Shown here: positions 24,972 through 36,402 of the stretch, piece after piece
Numbering within the stretch: the stretch's first letter is position 1
How the letters are laid out: each line of letters begins with the position of its first letter
Assembly: GCF_021155765.1 (NCBI RefSeq)
Contig: NC_060107.1
Location: 3,545,501 to 3,609,500 of the forward strand
Source of the DNA: Diprion similis
Taxonomy: Eukaryota > Arthropoda > Insecta > Hymenoptera > Diprionidae
DNA length: 64,000 nucleotides
Direction of reading: 5' to 3'
Position numbers and translations under genes: made by a program
Notes under the pieces: generated by a model
The model's database searches: none
What the model saw: the letters and a program-made list of their open reading frames with translations, nothing else
Told to the model about the DNA's origin: nothing

Positions 24972-27900
24972 AACGAAGAAATAATTAATATCCTCGGCTC
25001 TCTAACGAGGCGCGAATTGAAACCAGGCTGCAAAGGCGAGCTGCTTGTTGAACAGGGAATAGAAGATGCAGATTTGCACGTGCGACGTGTGCTTCGAAAG
25101 TTTCCTCGAGTCAGTCAGTAAGGCAGTCGTTTCTACGTACGTTTGTACTATACGACATCCGAGCTTTCTCTGGTATAGCAATATAAAATAGTCAACAGGC
25201 GAAACTGCGGCTCGACTTCTACATAATTCGGCTCCATACTGTTTCAGTCTTAATTTTTTAACGCGACAAAAATCGTCCAGATTCAACTTCGTCGCATCCA
25301 GGTTACCTGCGCACGTATGTACATCATGTTGTGAATTCCAGTGCACCGGACGGTTCTAGAACTTCTACTTATCTATCGCCCTGAAGAGGAAACATTTCGA
25401 GCTCGAATTCCTGCCGGCAACTCGATCCCTCCGGTGACGTCACTGCAACCTTCCCTCTAAGGTTCGTCGTGCATAGTTTGCTCGAAAAATTTTCCTTCCT
25501 AACAATAAGGATGTTAAAGCCTACTACCGCGGGTCTTTCGCTCCTGAATAATTCGACCGTGGTCCACAGGTAAACAGCGTTTTTCAAACTTAGATTTCAA
25601 CGTTTGAATAGCCGATCGACGCAGAATCGGTATCGTTTCAAACCACGATCGCATTCTCATGACTGCAATGATTAATTCGCTTGCAAACGTGTTGGTTTGT
25701 TTGATCGATCTTCGATCGGTGCCACGTGTCGATCGGCCCAGCTGTAATAATTTTGCAAAGCGATATCTGCACGGTGCAGACGAGATCTTTGTGGTCGATT
25801 TAATGCAGAGGTAAGCATACGTACCTGATTATATCCGAAGATTATCCCGCGTTGATTATTCAATAAATTTTATTTACATTATAGCGTTGTTATACACGCT
25901 TTAAGAACTTTACGCTGCACACCAGATTCGATTTGTTGTTTCAACTATGACCGAGTATAAATGATTGGATTTTATTCGTTATAATAATCTGTTACGCAGA
26001 GGCACATAAACCTTATTATTTATCACCCAAAACGTTAAAACGAGGTCTGCACTGTATATATTATTCACATGTGTAACGATATTGTTGATCAGCGTTTGAA
26101 TTGCAACCGATTTGGGCGCAGTTAAAAATGGGGAAAAAGTTTGAAGCAAAAGAGAAAAATAAAAATTACACTGCAGTTTAAGTTTACAGAAGAGTTTAAA
26201 CACCGTGATGATCTCCGATGCGCACTGTTCGATCAAACGATCGGTTATTATGAAAAAATTAATATTTATACAATTCACGTATTATTATATTATAGTTGCG
26301 ATCAAAAATTATCCCACACTTACGGGCTTGAGGAGAGATTTATATTTTGGCGAAGATAATTAGCGATCGAATTATTATATCGCGTTGGTTCGAACTCGGA
26401 TTTCCAGCCAGGGTCTCACACTAATGTCGTGCTGTGCCAGACCGAATCGAGGTGCCGACTGCAACTGAGAACTGGCAAGGGTGACAGGTGAAAATTCACC
26501 TTCACTAAGCCTGATCCAACGATCCAACGATCCTACGCGCATGCGCGTTACTCTCAAAACACAGCCACGTGCTCGTCATCGAGATGCATACGACCAGCGG
26601 TCTGCGAGACTTATTGCTAATTATCCACGTATTTCCTAATCACTGCGGTGTAGTTATGATGTGCGATATTAGATTGAAGAATTTTTTGCACAAAGTAGTT
26701 GTCAGATTACGAAATCGGATTGCAAATTTAGAAATTCTGTGCGGCGATGTAAATTGCTGTGTATTTGTCATGAATTTGCGATAAAAAAACATATAAACAT
26801 ATTCGATTTAACCAAAATTTATGAGAAAAACATTAAACAAGTAATTCGAATTTATTAAATTTTTTGAGGCAGTTTATTGTACTTGTAAATTGAATTATCA
26901 GAGAACGTCCAATACAGTGTAGGAAGTTTTGTATGTATAAGATAAATTTTTAACAGTGTAAGGAAAAGCGACCAGGCAATAGAAGGATGGGTAAAAATAT
27001 ACGAAAAATAATCTCCTGATAGTTGGTACGAATCGAAAGCTAAGAGACGAGGAAAACCGATGATTTTGCCGACGACGAGGAATAGGAATGAAACAAAATA
27101 TCACCCTGAAGTAGAAATGAATCTGAGCTCATTTGGATAGCACGAGCTGAGATTTCAGAAATCCAAAAATAAGATTTTTAACAAAAAGAAAAGCATTAGA
27201 ATCGGATAAAGAACAACGACGTTTAATCATTTAATTATGTCGAAAGTTTCAACTATAAAACGTTTTTTTTTCAACAATCGATATCGAGCAATTATCTCGT
27301 GTTATTCAAATTTGTTTATATTCATTTCTATTCCATATAATAGCTGTGATAATGTTGTTTCAATCGCCTAGAAAATCACGGGCGCAATTAGCATTGCTGT
27401 AGATTTTTTCAACGCTTTTTTCCCTTCTCCTAACTTCTGATTCGGACTGTGGGGCCCATTCATCCTTGAAGAATGTCCAGTTCTAGTCTGTCGCACTTTA
27501 TACGTTGTGGTTCCACGATCGCCTGTAATAATAAAGCGTTAAATTCATTTCTCATCGTTCTCTTCTTCTCGATTTTATTTCTCCCCAGGCACGCACGTAA
27601 TTACCACGTTCAATTAATCACTCGAATGATATTCAGTGTATTCACGTATCTATATATCACGTGTCCGATAAATTGCTTTTTAATTTTTATATTTTGGATA
27701 TCAGTCTATACTGTTATGTTGCTTACACACACACAATGTATAAACGTGCATTTATATACATAGTACAGAATTTCAATTTGCGTACACAACATTACAACAC
27801 TTACAGCTATACAATAACACTGCGTCTGTTTCACACTTCACATTGACTATAAGGTACACGTATGTTATATACATATCCTCCATACAATGTTTGCGGAGAA

Positions 27901-29363
27901 TCCGCATGACGCTCTGTGCAAACTGTTATACGCGCTCATACCTATACTTCTACAATATATATAATATATATACACATATACACCTATATGTATATAATAT
28001 TTGCAGACCGTTGATTAAAAAGTGATTATACTTTATACATCGCACGGAGTGCATCAGAGAGAGATCAAACGAACGATTGAGCCTCTGCAAGTATTCGTAT
28101 GTTTCTTTTTTCTTATCCTTATTCTTATTTTATCGCTCCTGCATCTCTCAACGAACTTCCCGTGGAAGTTCAGTTATTATTATTACTATTATTATGATTA
28201 TCATACAGCGCTGATTGGCCGCAGGAGCCGTTGTATTACATAATAATTTGACATACTATGCCTGAATTGTCGAGAGGATTGATATGAATGTGTGTACGCG
28301 TATAGCCATTTCCGGTATGCATGTGATGACGTATTTGTGCAGGTAATTAGGACGCGTACAGGAGTATACACATATTATAATAAAAAAAATTGAACGATGA
28401 TTCAAATATACTGAGATAAGATTATTCTCTACATTTGTTTTATTAATACGTGGATTTTCTGTTGTTGGGATTTTCATTTTGCAATGCGTCATCTGGTGGA
28501 AAAAATTTTAACTAACGCAACCAGGCTGACATCTAACTGTTGACCATGTTTTTTTCGGGTGTGGATGGTAGAACAGGTATATTATTGATTATGTCTAATA
28601 ATTGATGCGACATGAGTAATTTGAAACTCCAATAATTACGATTTGCCTCGATTTAAATTAAGAACTTAGGTTATGTGGTGATAAAATGGCGCCGAGGATC
28701 AGGCTCTGACGTCATGAGAACAACTTCCAATCACGCGCGGAGAGTATAACTATTTCGTATTTTTGCTCTCGTATAGGTAGAGGAAATGCACCCGCTTTAC
28801 CTACTACAACCAATTAAAAATGACCGGCCGCCATGCGCCGGCACTCTCAGGAATTGCGTTTAATTCGCCAAGGTTGTAACGTGATCCACGGTCATGAAAC
28901 TACAATATCAGCTGGTATAGGTTATACACCTATACGAGTACGCATCCATCACCGTGCATATGCACATCTACATACATACACACATCGAGTGTCAGGCTCA
29001 TCTCGTATACATGCTAGCTATATAATTATCAGCATGTGAAACGAGTGACAGGGTGCAATAATCGGCAATTGATTTGAAACGGGTGTGCGTATATAAGTAT
29101 AATCATGCACAGGGTATAGAATGATCTGCTGATATAGAAAAACAGCAATTTCCGTCTCTGTACAGCTATTATATACACGTAGGTGTACATGATATAAGGT
29201 AACCTGCCGCGTCGTTTGGACGGCCGATGTTCAAGCGCATAAATATGTAGTCCAGTCGGAATATAGATTTGAAATTTCCATTTTTCGATACCACTGTTCA
29301 TTTTTTATAATCTTTGCGGGAGGGAGGTTCATTGGCAGTATAAATTTTCTAGTCAATTTCGAG

Positions 29364-29594
29364 CAGATTCTGCAGCAGCCTCGGCCACCATCTTGAATTT
29401 AAGGGGGAATTTGTTTTTGTCATATAACTCGGGCATTTTTAATTTTTTACTAAAAATTGTCGTAACCAAACTTGCAAAGGATATTTAACTATCCGTAACT
29501 TTGGTAGTGACGACTTTTTTATGTCTACTACTTTATATATCTTCCGATTTAAACTATAATTTCAAGATGGCGGCCGAAGCTATTGACGAATCTG
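29364..29594. repeat. Foldback (hairpin) repeat FB1, MITE-like
   Basis: The outer arms 29364-29400 and 29558-29594 are imperfect reverse complements, with about 29 of 37 positions matching. Both contain the core TCGGCC-CCATCTTGAA. An inner pair of arms, GTCGTAACCAAACTTGC near 29459 and the reverse complement of AAAGTTACTACCGAC-type sequence ending near 29516, continues the stem. No ORF lies inside. The structure fits a nonautonomous miniature inverted-repeat element; no family name is assigned. Confidence 0.6.
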
Positions 29595-29708
29595 GTCAAA
29601 ATGATAGAGTATTACTACTAGTGACCCCCCCCCCCCCCCTGCTCCTAAAAGGTTAGAAAAGGAAAATTGCGGTATCGTAAAATTGCAATTTCAGGTGCTT
29701 TTTTTCTG

Positions 29709-29938
29709 CACAGTAATATCATCAAGAATACCTTAACCTTCTATCTAAATTGTTTTCGGTCGGGAACAAAATGCAAGTTCGATTCTATACGAATTTTGTG
29801 ACAATATGACTGGCGATGCAGCCGACGCGAGAGAATGGAAGTCATCGTCACATAATCCGTATAGAGTCGAACCTGCGTTTTGTTTTGGGCCGAAAACAAG
29901 TTGGCCGGATAGTTAAGGCATTAATGAATATTACTGTA
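29709..29938. repeat. Foldback repeat FB2, copy A
   Basis: Nearly the whole element is a palindrome. The left arm (about 29709-29803) and right arm (about 29845-29938) pair over roughly 90 nt. Matching blocks include CAGTAATAT at the tips, TTGTTTTCGG, and CAAGTTCGATTCTATACG paired with its near reverse complement. The short loop carries GGCGATGCAGCCGACG. A diverged second copy lies at 58392-58602, in inverted orientation. There is no coding capacity, consistent with a MITE mobilised in trans. Confidence 0.7.
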
Positions 29939-30172
29939 GATAATATCAGCTGTGCTAGAATAAGTTCTTCATATCATATAACCATCTGAAACTATAATTG
30001 ATATATTATCCATCCATTATGGCATTCGGATATTTTTCGACTTGTGCGTACAAATTAACGCTTGAAAATTTTTGTCGATACAACGACGAATCGCGAGAGG
30101 CGGTGAAAAAAAATAATCCTTGAGGATTGAAAAAAATAACTGTCATCCGTGGTGAAAAATAATCCACCAACG

Positions 30173-30246
30173 AGGCCCCGGGGGGATTCGAACCCCCGAT
30201 CTCCTGTTTACTAGACAGGCGCTTTAACCAACTAAGCCACGGCGCC
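30173..30246 (-). tRNA. tRNA-Thr (AGT anticodon)
   Basis: 74-nt cloverleaf on the minus strand. The D arm is GCTT...AAGC, the anticodon stem CCTGT/ACAGG with loop CTAGTAA (anticodon AGT), and the T arm GGGGG-TTCGAAT-CCCCC. The A box (TGGCTTAGTTGG) and B box (GGTTCGAATCC) are intact. The acceptor stem 5' GGCGCCG against CGGGGCC 3' has a G-G mismatch at the fourth pair. A T5 run follows about 15 nt downstream on the minus strand. CCA is not encoded, as expected for a eukaryotic nuclear tRNA. Confidence 0.95.
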
Positions 30247-30489
30247 TTCTTGATGGCGCAGATATTCTGAGATAATTTAAAATCATTTTCACCGCCGTCG
30301 TATCGCCTGCGTCATTGGATAATTGTAAAACTAGGGTATCGAAGTTATGATTAATTATCAGGGTGAATCGGAATTACAGATCAGTCGAGATATTATCATA
30401 ATTTCCTTGACGATTATATTTCATATCCATATACAAATCAAAGTAAACAATTTCGATATTGCCTTGCAATATTATTAATTGCGATGATA

Positions 30490-30496
30490 TTATTAC

Positions 30497-30528
<32 letters not shown>
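30490..30528. repeat. ATT trinucleotide microsatellite
   Basis: About 13 ATT/TTA units with one ACT interruption near the start. Minus-strand translation gives a poly-Ile run, which is not protein evidence. Confidence 0.9.
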
Positions 30529-30529
<1 letters not shown>

Positions 30530-31090
30530 ACATCCCTGATGTACAGAAATTCGCTTACAATAAGTTGATTCGACGGATAGAGAACAGTTTTTGTGAGTAG
30601 TTAATAGCAAGTAAAACGATTCTTATTATATGATCCACGCGTTATTTCAAATTCCATCGCGTTTACTGACTACGGATGTTAATTTTTTTTTTTTGTTTCT
30701 CTTTTCTTTTTCGAAGTTAAGAATAACGGTAAAAGAAGCAGTTATACTTATTATACATGCATATAAATGCGTATTTCGTATACGACTTAATACAATGGAA
30801 ATGTTTTATTTAATCTTTCGGTTACAGCACAAAACGCGGGTGGATTTGCAATTTCCAAATTATTTATGTAATAACTGCCGGAAATCTTCAAGCTTTTTTT
30901 ATATATATTGTGTGAGCGATAGGAGATCCATATTCATGCAAATATGTACACATAATTACAGCAGCAAGCACGTGAAACTTTTCAACATTAACATTTGTTT
31001 GCAAGTTGGTATTGAATATTCACCAAATTTTTATGGTACATTCACGTCTTATGTAACGAGAAACTTTTTTGCACATCAATATCTACCGAC

Positions 31091-31116
31091 ATATATATAT
31101 ATATATATATATATAT
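31091..31116. repeat. (AT)13 microsatellite
   Basis: Thirteen uninterrupted AT units. Confidence 0.95.
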
Positions 31117-32465
31117 CCGGTAAATATATAATTATTTTGTATACCGCAAATTGTACGTCATATGTTTTCAAATACAATCGGTTAATGTAAAAGAGAAATG
31201 TTGGTACGTCATTTACCGGGCAAGAATATTTCTGCTACGGCCGTGCATGTCATACCTGCTAGAGTTTTGTTTATTAAAAAAAGTTGTAAAGAATGAGATG
31301 AGAAGAAGAGAAAAAAAAAGAAAGATAGAATAAAAAAAAAAAAAAAAAAAAGGAGAACAGCACGGTATTTACAATTTGCGTACGATCGTAAAATACCTTC
31401 GTATACGTATACTTAAAATACGAAGTACTATAATACTAGCGTTTATTGCACACTTTAAACTGTATAATTATTATGTGTATGTAGTGAAAAAGTATTATTA
31501 GTCGAAGAATACGATTATTTATATTATTTATATACGCTTATGCAGGGCTCTTGTAATACTTGTAAATGTAATGTTTAAATACAGGCATTATACAGCTGAT
31601 GATGATGAGCAGACGAAAGCATATGGCTATAAAAATAAACGAAACGTTTAATCGTAAGACACGCGTAGAATTAATACATTCTACAATGAATTGTATAATG
31701 GAATGCGAATATCGCCGTGTATGATATATACACATTTCATTAGCCTTTTAAAAATTGATGATTTAGCAGCATTTCTGCAATTCTTTGTATACACATTATA
31801 TTACATGAAAAAAAAAAAAAATACACACACACATATGAACATATACATATATATATATATATATATTACAACATATAACCGTATAATATTGTTATTCAAT
31901 CGAAACATGGGGAAAAGCGAAGAGCTTACAAGATTATGTATATGCACACAATACGCTGGAATGCGCGAATTACGTATATTGCAGTGCCTTAATCATCAGT
32001 GTGAACCGGTTCACGAGCTGTATTATAAACATGCAGGCATAGCATACCGACGTATATTCGCGTGCTTGTGAAAGTTTGAATATATAAGCTGTTGCACTGC
32101 TTAATCAACAAGTGAAATAATGACGTAATATAGAAAAGAGAAATATATAAACGGTGCGTTTGTACATCGCGTTATGTTTGTCTACCCGATGATCAATTCT
32201 ATCATATCGTGTCATTATCTCATCTTTATGACTAAGTGTTCTGTACTGTCACTGAAAACTGTTTATTTACCGTATTGTTCATCCTTTATCGTGTTAGCGT
32301 TTGTTTCGCTGATCGATCGCAGCAGCTCTATACGAGTATAAAATGTGGCGGGAAAAAATTCGAACAAAAAAAACCAATGATCATCGCAGTACGACACACG
32401 GTAAGTATATCTACGTGGATCATATTTCAGGCGGATGAGTTCGCTGCGGGACCGCAAGGAGTGGC

Positions 32466-32486
32466 GGGGGGGGGGGGGGGGGGGGG
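32466..32486. repeat. G21 homopolymer tract
   Basis: Twenty-one consecutive G on the plus strand, preceded by GTGGC. The length is liable to sequencing or assembly error. Confidence 0.8.
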
Positions 32487-33437
32487 AATCAAGTTCAAGA
32501 CCACGAGGAAAGAAAGTATACCGATATAATTCCCGAGGCTATAATATGTAATATATTATATGCCATACTTACAAGGTGTAATGCAATATTTTAGTGAGAA
32601 AATGCTAATAAAATGAGTTTGTGGATTTTTGAAATATTTTGCCGCACTGATTACGATGGCGTTGTATGTTATTTTTTCTTTTTTTTCCGATCACGTCGAG
32701 ATTTCGAGATATTTCGATCGCAAAAATGGTATTATCGATAAAAGTTTTCACGAAATAATCCCGTTCGTTAAGCTGTTTATTATAAAATTTTACGATCTTG
32801 TATAATATAAAAGCATACTGGATAGTATATAGACTGTTGAGGTGAAATGCATATCTGATTATTGATTTGTATCTAGCGGTATATTCCGAATTCATTATGC
32901 ACGTTGCACGAGCGTCGCGGTGCAGAATGGATATGTGCTACTTAATTGATTACATGCATCGATCGTCGATGTAACGGCTAGTGATTACTTGAAACTGGCT
33001 GATATGATGATGACGGATGCTCAAGCCTCGTATAAAATATATGCGGGAACCTGTATTATAACCGTTCAGCGATTACGTGTAGGTATATAATGTCGATCGC
33101 GGATTATTATGAGAACATGCAGAGCATCGGTTTTCTATTTTCTATAGTCCAGCGAAAGATCAATTTCGACAATTTCAACAGTAAGTAACCGAAGCTGTAC
33201 AGCAGATGTTACGCCGATGCTGTCATCGGCATGCGATACCATTATGCGGAAGAATTTCAGTTGTTGCTAGTCAGCGAGACGGAACTGATAGCGCACAATG
33301 CGATGCAGTAATTTTCTCGTTGCGCAAGTTCGAGGCCGTTACCTTGTTGGCGTGGCGCGTTTGAATTTCGAACGAAACAACGAAACATCGCCGTCGGTCA
33401 CCCGTCACATAATTCGGCAAAGAAGAACGTATCATCG

Positions 33438-33519
33438 GACGAGGTGGCCGAGTGGTTAAGGCGTTGGACTGCTAATCCAATGTGCTCTGCACGCGTGGGT
33501 TCGAATCCCATCCTCGTCG
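33438..33519 (+). tRNA. tRNA-Ser (GCT anticodon)
   Basis: 82-nt class II tRNA. The acceptor GACGAGG pairs perfectly with CCTCGTC, with discriminator G. The anticodon loop CTGCTAA reads GCT (serine AGC/AGU codons). The long variable arm GTGC-TCT-GCAC is typical of serine, and the T arm is GTGGG-TTCGAAT-CCCAT. A strong pol III terminator (T7) starts 6 nt downstream at about 33525. Confidence 0.97.
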
Positions 33520-34483
33520 AAGACTTTTTTTCTCTTTTCTTCTTTGTTCCACTTTTTTCTTCGTTCGATTAATAATCCTTTGTAGTCGCGTACCGCGAAC
33601 TTACGGCTTATCCCAGGTTTTCAACAGTTTATAATCATTCCACTCCGAGCGAAAAGGATCTCCGCACATTGCTCCTCGGTGCTATTGAAGTGTTCGTTTT
33701 TCGTCGTCGTAAGCATTTCTCGCAATCGCTCGGACGTGTTTAGTCTCCGTATAACATACTACATACCTATAAACGCATATTTTCATCTGAGAACCATGCG
33801 ATTTGCCGTGTTGTAAGAGATTCTTTGCATTAATTCCCTCGTCCGTGCCTTCGCTCGATTCTCGTTCTCTGCTTATAAGACACAAATTACTCGGGAATGA
33901 ATTCGTGTTGTTTTCGATCGACGATTTCTCGCATGAGATCTCATGGTTACAAAGTCGCTGTACGAGTGCTCAAGCGACGCGGCGTGACGGGAATCCCGGA
34001 TTTGAGAACCACTGAAACAGTTGAACCGCTTTTGATGCGTTGCTCATCGTTTTTTTGCGCCTTGCGATTAGCAACCCAAATTACTTGGAAACAATCCAAT
34101 TTCCGATTGCACCGGGAATCAGGCGCTGCATCACTCGTTTCATCGCCGTTTAATCTTATTTCAATTTTTTACAACTTATTGTCAATGCGAGTACTACGCG
34201 TATCTGTGAAAGGCAGTGTTCGCTGTATCGTGATACCCGATTCAAGTCATTCCCAATTTTCGTTGCTGGTGAAAGAGAAATTTCCACGCGACGCATCGTC
34301 AGCGTCATCGATTTCCGCGATTCTTTACAGTACCTGAGTCAATACACGACATAATATTTATACGGTACTGAAAATACAACTCTTATCACAACTCAACGGT
34401 TTTATTACGATTCAAAATTAATCGAGTTACGCAATTCTGGGGTGTAAGATCTTGAAGCAATTTGACTATACATCATATCATCC

Positions 34484-34556
34484 GCCGAAATAGCTCAGTT
34501 GGGAGAGCGTTAGACTGAAGATCTAAATGTCCCCGGTTCAATCCCGGGTTTCGGCA
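34484..34556 (+). tRNA. tRNA-Phe (GAA anticodon)
   Basis: 73-nt class I cloverleaf. The acceptor GCCGAAA pairs with TTTCGGC, with discriminator A. The D arm is GCTC...GAGC, the anticodon loop CTGAAGA reads GAA, and the T arm is CCCGG-TTCAATC-CCGGG. All stems are complete. A T5 terminator follows within 4 nt. Confidence 0.97.
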
Positions 34557-34868
34557 GTCTTTTTGCCCGATTAATTTTTCAACGGTTTTTTCTTCTCGTC
34601 CATGTTTTTATTCTACTCACCAGGTAGCGGGTTTGAAAGTTGTTCGAAAAGGAGCTCGGTTCAACATCAAGAACAATCTCACGTTCGTGCAGAATCACAA
34701 AGATTTTCTTGCCCCAAGGATATTACAGTTGCTTATGCAGTTTTGATATGCTTCGGTAAAGTGTCGCAGTATCGTTCCAGTTTAACGAGACTCGTGTATA
34801 ATACAGTCATCTGTTAGTAATATCCGTGCATGTCACGCGACTTTCTAATCAAATGCAACGCCGTCGTA

Positions 34869-34870
<2 letters not shown>

Positions 34871-34946
<76 letters not shown>
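34871..34946. repeat. (AT)38 microsatellite
   Basis: Thirty-eight uninterrupted AT units, about 310 bp downstream of tRNA-Phe. A perfect self-complementary tract of this length can extrude as a cruciform. Confidence 0.95.
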
Positions 34947-34948
<2 letters not shown>

Positions 34949-35910
34949 CGCTGCTTACAGGTAACGTTGATAAATTTTTTCCCGGGTGAAACGTGAGTAA
35001 ATGGTATTCATGTAAGAGTGAGTGTATTCAACGCGGAATTTCATATTCGTATAATTGTAATTCGTATCACACGGTAATTCGGTAATACATTGGGCCTGAA
35101 GGGATTACATAATCGTTGCCAAAACTCGGTTGTCGAGCTGCAAACTTCTTTATATATGCGGCTGTTAATCAACATTGCGATACACCTATACATATTAAGC
35201 TGACCAACGAAGCGTTGCGAATTAAGAATTCTGTACAGCTACGTATATATGTATACACCTATTCTTTCGCGTTAATTCAACCGTTGAACATCGCGTAATA
35301 CCTTGCGATTAAACGGATTACGATCGAGTCACCTTTGCAAAGATTCGGTCAGACCGACTAATGATTTATCGCCGATGATTGTCCGACGTGCCCAATTACA
35401 CGTGTCCGATGATATAGAAGAGTTGGCAAAATTTTCACTGCACCTAAAAGGAAATACAATTTTCGCTCGAATTTGATCAATTTCGAGTTCCCTCGATCCG
35501 TCATTTCGAATTACCGTAATATCGAAAAGCCCCGAACGAGATATCGTTCGCGAAAATTCGAATTTGCGTCTTGGCGTTTCACTGCAGCGATCTATGGCTG
35601 CACCGTCGGTAAAGAAGATCCGTGAACCCACGGGTGGCTTGATTAATCACCCTGCACATCAGTTCATTGTTCAGATCCCCACCTCGTGAATCCTGATCGA
35701 CGCATCGCGGGGGTCAGATAAGAACTGACAATGAACTAAATGTTGTAAACAGTCGGCTGTCCACTTTATTGTTATGCATTCATCGCAAGGCTAATATGTA
35801 TATGTATAGCACATACCAACAGATGTATCCGAGAGTGTAGAGTACAATGTACCCGTCGTCGACTGCTCGTTTACTCCTACGGTGCCGATCAGTTTTCGCA
35901 TGATAATATT

Positions 35911-35951
35911 AACAACAACAACAACTACAACAACAACAACAACAACAACAA
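35911..35951. repeat. AAC trinucleotide microsatellite
   Basis: About 13 AAC units with one TAC interruption. It creates poly-Thr (plus) and poly-Val (minus) frames that are not genes. Confidence 0.92.
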
Positions 35952-36320
35952 GAGCAACAATTTCTTCGCACGCCCCGTACTGTGTATCGATTTCCGGAAC
36001 AACATGGCGTCTTCGCATATACAATTCGAAAATGAGGGGGAACCTTCGCCTTTGCTGCGTGAGTATTCTTGTATGATTTATTGCAATAACTGTGGTGTGA
36101 AAATACGACGGATGTGTGTAAATATTATCTTGTAATTGTGACACCTTGAATCGCGTGTGAATGCTTCATTTTGTTGACTTGCTCGAGGCATCGATCGAAC
36201 GCATTAGAAATTGCAACGCAAAGAGGAGGGGTGAAGAAATTTATTATCGTCGGTCAAGCTAGTCATTTGTTTTGCAATCTGTTCAAATAAATAACTTGAT
36301 AAGTGAGTTTTGTACAAGCA

Positions 36321-36402
36321 GCAGTCGTGGCCGAGTGGTTAAGGCGTCTGACTAGAAATCAGATTCCCTCTGGGAGCGTAGGTTCGAGTCCTACCGACTG
36401 CG
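36321..36402 (+). tRNA. tRNA-Ser (AGA anticodon)
   Basis: 82-nt class II tRNA. The acceptor GCAGTCG pairs with CGACTGC, with discriminator G. The anticodon loop CTAGAAA reads AGA (serine UCU/UCC, with A34 normally edited to inosine). The variable arm is TCCC-TCT-GGGA and the T arm GTAGG-TTCGAGT-CCTAC. A T7 terminator follows about 7 nt downstream. The D-arm block TGGCCGAGTGGTTAAGGC is identical to that of tRNA-Ser(GCT) at 33438. Confidence 0.97.

Larger units (their letters stand above)
22285..30172. other. Gene-poor region upstream of SLC26 gene A
   Basis: About 7.9 kb without a protein gene I can support. Open frames (for example 25002-25346 minus, 27473-27763 plus) lack domain motifs. They are tyrosine/isoleucine-rich translations of AT-rich DNA or of CA/TA repeats. 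The region may contain the noncoding first exon and promoter of SLC26 gene A. Simple repeats, a G13 tract (24542-24554), a C15 tract (29625-29639) and two foldback repeats (listed separately) are the visible structure. Confidence 0.5.

Noticed and set aside
25002-25346. 114-residue minus-strand frame
   Set aside because: No recognisable domain, no flanking splice-linked exon; treated as chance.
26370-26410. GGTTCGAA-like block suggesting a fifth tRNA
   Set aside because: No acceptor, D or anticodon stems can be drawn around it.
33897-34337. 146-residue plus-strand frame between tRNA genes
   Set aside because: Mixed composition but no motif, and no start context. Neighbouring DNA is noncoding and the length is not surprising for one frame in 21 kb.
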